A DNA stretch of 64,000 nucleotides, taken from assembly GCA_963971305.1 (NCBI GenBank), contig OZ020303.1, positions 61,194,867-61,258,866 of the forward strand. Reading direction: 5' to 3'. The position numbers and the translations under genes are program-made. The stretch is from Arcuatula senhousia. Lineage: Eukaryota; Mollusca; Bivalvia; Mytilida; Mytilidae. Positions 61,603-64,000 of the stretch are shown piece after piece. The first letter of the stretch is position 1. Each line of letters starts with the position of its first letter. The notes beneath the pieces are model-generated. The model was not told where the DNA came from. It saw only the letters and a program-made list of their open reading frames with translations, and did no database searches.

Positions 61603-61698
61603 CTCTATCATTTGAGGCAACAAAGCTCTCAGCTATGACGACTGTAGCTAAAACTACCATAAACCACATGGTCACGTATGCTACAGATTATTTTCTAT
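61603..61698 (-). CDS. LAR: LAR exon: end of 5'UTR and signal peptide
   Basis: Coding starts at the ATG at 61669-61667 and runs 67 nt to a GTAAG donor (61602-61598). It encodes MWFMVVLATVVIAESFVAS plus three more residues: a hydrophobic core followed by small residues, a good secretory signal. The bases before the ATG (GTGACC) place A at -3, a fair initiation context. A TTTTTTCAG acceptor at 61707-61699 shows that the exon begins with 29 nt of 5'UTR, so at least one noncoding exon lies further right. The exon ends in phase 1 and can join either the 24-residue exon at 47368-47439 or the Ig1 exon at 45233-45541 without a frame change. Confidence 0.8.
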
Positions 61699-64000
61699 CT
61701 GAAAAAATTCAAAATGAAAAAATATCACAACATCAAAGTTTTTACCACTGTTACAAAAACCCTTCCACCATAGTTGGTTAGTGCCTGCCGAGTTAGTCAC
61801 GCTAAATCTATGTTAGTACAAGTTGTTAGTAAACACAAAATAAATTTAGAAAAAAAAAATTCGGTTTTGGATAATTTTGGACAGGGAACAGATCTAAATT
61901 TGGAACGCTTGGAGCAAATAATGCATAGTTGTTACGAATCATCTGTTAAAACTGTTTTCAATAAATCCACTTTTTACGTTCTTAGTACTAATCCTGAACT
62001 TACTAATCCGATCATCAAAATTATTCCAAATTTCAAGAACGTTTTGCAGGTGTGGAACTTTTTTCAATCCATAAATCCTTGCATGATGTCTATTGAGTTC
62101 AGCGGAATCCTTTCAAAGAAATATATTTTCTGCAAATGTCATACAATACTGTTCATTTCCTCTAAAGTTACATCACTTGTCCATAGTACGGAGCGCAACA
62201 GAAGGCGTATTATATTGTGAATGCAAAATAAATCCAGGAAAATTATATCCAAGAAGTGTCACAAGCACATGGAACAAATTTAACCTTAGTAAAAAAAAGT
62301 AATAATCCTTTTATTTCAATAATTATAGAAATATGCTGTTTCTGTTCAAGTTGCTGTTGTTTCTAGTCTAAGGCTTAAAGCCAGCTGTGTATTGAACATA
62401 GAGACAGTGTCACAGTCAGACAAAACCGATGAATATCCAAATTAGGGTGACAAATAAATCCACGGTCCTCGTTCTTCAATGGCTGAGTGGACTGTTATCA
62501 AAAGTCCTTGTCAATTGTTTGGAAATTTTATCTGCTGATGACTTTACTTTAAATGATAATATACTTAATTCATTGGGTACACATTCTAAACAGAAATCTC
62601 CATGAATGAATTAAAATGACTAGTCTACATGTCCCATAGGGTCTCTTTCACATTAATCTAGGTCAAGTTTCTAATCACAGGTATATATACACTTTATTTA
62701 CAATTACTTGTTACCTGTTTAAATAACACCTGGATAATAAATACTTATCTATCAAAAATAAATATATCTATCAAAACTCACATGTTTTATATAAATTCCA
62801 AAATTTTTAGTTCATTTTTCTCCTTTTTAAGATATATTCCATTCTATACAATGACAACACATGAAATTCTTCTACTTCATGGTTCACAGTTAGTCCAATC
62901 CTTCTATAGTAAAATCCAAATTTTCCAGTATATCTGATCGACCAATCAGAACGGTGTTTGTTTAAATCCATGCATTCGTTGTCATCTGTCAACTGTTGTG
63001 CACAAAGGGAAATAACTTGTACTGCCTTAGGCCAAAAAAAAATTTGAAAATGATCTGTCCCAGGACACTATTTTTTCCAAGGTGTGAAAAACTTCTTCAG
63101 TTTAAAGTCAGGTATTAGAAAGATCAATGAAAAAGGTGAAAGCAATCAATAACCTTGTGACAAACTGGCCTTTAATTTTCTGATAGGAATTTTAATCTAA
63201 TGCAGCAGTTTGTTAACAATCAATGAAGAACAATACAAATATAATTTAATTTACATAAGTGCTAGAATAAATACCAAAGATCAACTCGACAGACTGTTAT
63301 ACCACATATGGTGGGATAGGGATCTATAAATTTTTTATAAACAAAATAATTAGTAGTTATATAATGTCAAATTAGCTGCAAATAAAAGGCTCTTTAGCAT
63401 TGTGTAGCATTTATTGTAAAAGTTTGATGTTTTTACTTTTATTGCTTTTTTGTTTTTTGTTTTTTCTGTTTCTATTTTATTTTTATTTTAAAAAGCTTCA
63501 TTGACATTTCAATTATATCAATGGTATTTTTTTTCTGATATTATAAAATCAGGTTCATTAAAATCAATCAATACATGTCAAAAATGTCTTTCTTAAAATT
63601 TCTATACATGTCAAAGCTTATTGTTATGAACTAAAATAAATTAAAAATATCACACTATAAAAATACAATTATCATTAATCAGTTATTCAATTAAAAAATG
63701 TGACTTTTTATTCTTTCTTGAAGCAATTTTGCTGCTGTTTTTGCTTGTTTGGTTTCATGCTGGATTTTTTTCAATATATTGGTTGTTCTTTGTCATAATT
63801 TGGTTTTTAGTTCAGCATTTTTGGTATTATTGTTCTATGCTTTTCATATTCATATAGTGTTTGACATTTTCAATTTTTGGTAGAGTAACTCTGATGAGTC
63901 TTGAATAAACGAGACACACGTCAGGTATATCCAAATTTATTGTAATGAAAGGGGGATAACTCTATCTTACCAAACAGTTTTACAAGTCTTGATTTATCTG
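61699..64000 (-). other. Upstream LAR intron or 5' region
   Basis: Begins at a TTTTTTCAG acceptor, so it is intronic relative to an unseen 5'UTR exon. It contains the hammerhead relic near the right edge and an unexplained plus-strand open frame (61774-62220) that I do not accept as a gene. Confidence 0.5.
63880..63930 (+). ncRNA. Degenerate hammerhead ribozyme motif
   Basis: The core CTGATGAG (63891-63898) is followed by a stem II (GTCT 898-901 with AAAC 907-910, one mismatch), loop TGAAT, then GAGA where an active core has GAAA, and ACACGTC ending in the GTC that would precede the cleavage site. It matches the common bivalve form CTGATGAGTCTT...GACGAAAC...GTC. The GAAA-to-GAGA change and the stem mismatch make self-cleavage unlikely here. 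Such ribozymes occur in mollusc retrozymes and Penelope-like retroelements. Confidence 0.6.

Larger units (their letters stand above)
1546..61698 (-). other. LAR: LAR-type receptor protein tyrosine phosphatase gene, N-terminal half
   Basis: Ten exons on the minus strand, joined at GT/AG sites, give a signal peptide, three Ig domains and three fibronectin III domains. This is the ectodomain order of LAR-family receptor phosphatases, which act on axons and synapses and bind heparan-sulfate proteoglycans and synaptic adhesion partners. Family matches I recognise are the Ig2 motif WFKDxxPVD, the Ig2-Ig3 junction VRRVPPHF, the Ig3 motif ITCTAVGSPMP and the FN3-1 motif LSPFTEYEFQVMAVNSLG. Nearly all junctions are phase 1; the exception is the phase 0 intron inside FN3-2. 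The joined length is 1942 nt (647 codons plus one base). The remaining FN3 repeats, membrane segment and tandem phosphatase domains are not in the window. Which paralogue or species cannot be decided here; molluscs are expected to have one LAR gene. Confidence 0.92.

Noticed and set aside
61774..62220. 148-residue plus-strand frame near the LAR 5' end
   Set aside because: No recognised domain, no splice or promoter support; possibly a repeat remnant. A protein search would decide.

Overview
The window is eukaryotic, AT-rich genomic DNA made of short coding exons in very long introns. It reads as a mollusc, most likely a bivalve. Supporting signs are several pearl/Helitron-like tandem-core repeats ending in a hairpin, recurrent AAGGGAGATAACT-type motifs, a mollusc-style hammerhead ribozyme relic, and an invertebrate THAP/YqaJ DNA transposon. 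A mytilid mussel is my best guess, but the species is not proven.

Nearly the whole window is the 5' half of one minus-strand gene, a LAR-type receptor protein tyrosine phosphatase (PTPRD/F/S; Drosophila Lar). Read from the right: a 5'UTR plus signal-peptide exon (61698-61603), an optional-looking 24-residue exon (47439-47368), Ig1 (45541-45233), Ig2 in two exons (39861-39670 and 38250-38140), Ig3 (31244-30975), FN3-1 (27010/26985-26659), FN3-2 in two exons (8348-8248 and 7859-7652) and FN3-3 (1830-1546). Phases agree across the joined exons (about 647 codons), except that the acceptor of the FN3-1 exon is uncertain. Later FN3 repeats, the membrane segment and the phosphatase domains would lie beyond the left edge. 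Upstream noncoding exon(s) lie right of 61698, perhaps outside the window.

The most unusual parts of the gene are these. (i) Fossil copies of the Ig2b exon sit in the intron between the two Ig2 exons, where vertebrate LAR proteins insert micro-exon A. (ii) An 80-bp copy of the FN3-3 exon differs from the parent by six changes, all synonymous. (iii) The FN3-1 exon opens with ATG and a signal-peptide-like segment, as if it were the first exon of an Ig-less short isoform.

The introns are full of mobile DNA. The intron between FN3-1 and FN3-2 holds an apparently intact ISL2EU/PIF-Harbinger-like transposon (about 10199-14232) with a THAP-DDE transposase and a convergent SWIM-YqaJ nuclease gene, plus a 182-bp tandem-core element (19592-21110), TIR elements and an assembly gap (26164-26263). 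Other introns carry two related copies of a GAC-microsatellite/hairpin element, a roughly 0.7-kb TIR element with target duplication and internal TCATGA-type motifs (49047-49759), and several other MITE-like elements. No tRNA, rRNA, CRISPR or bacterial-type feature was seen.
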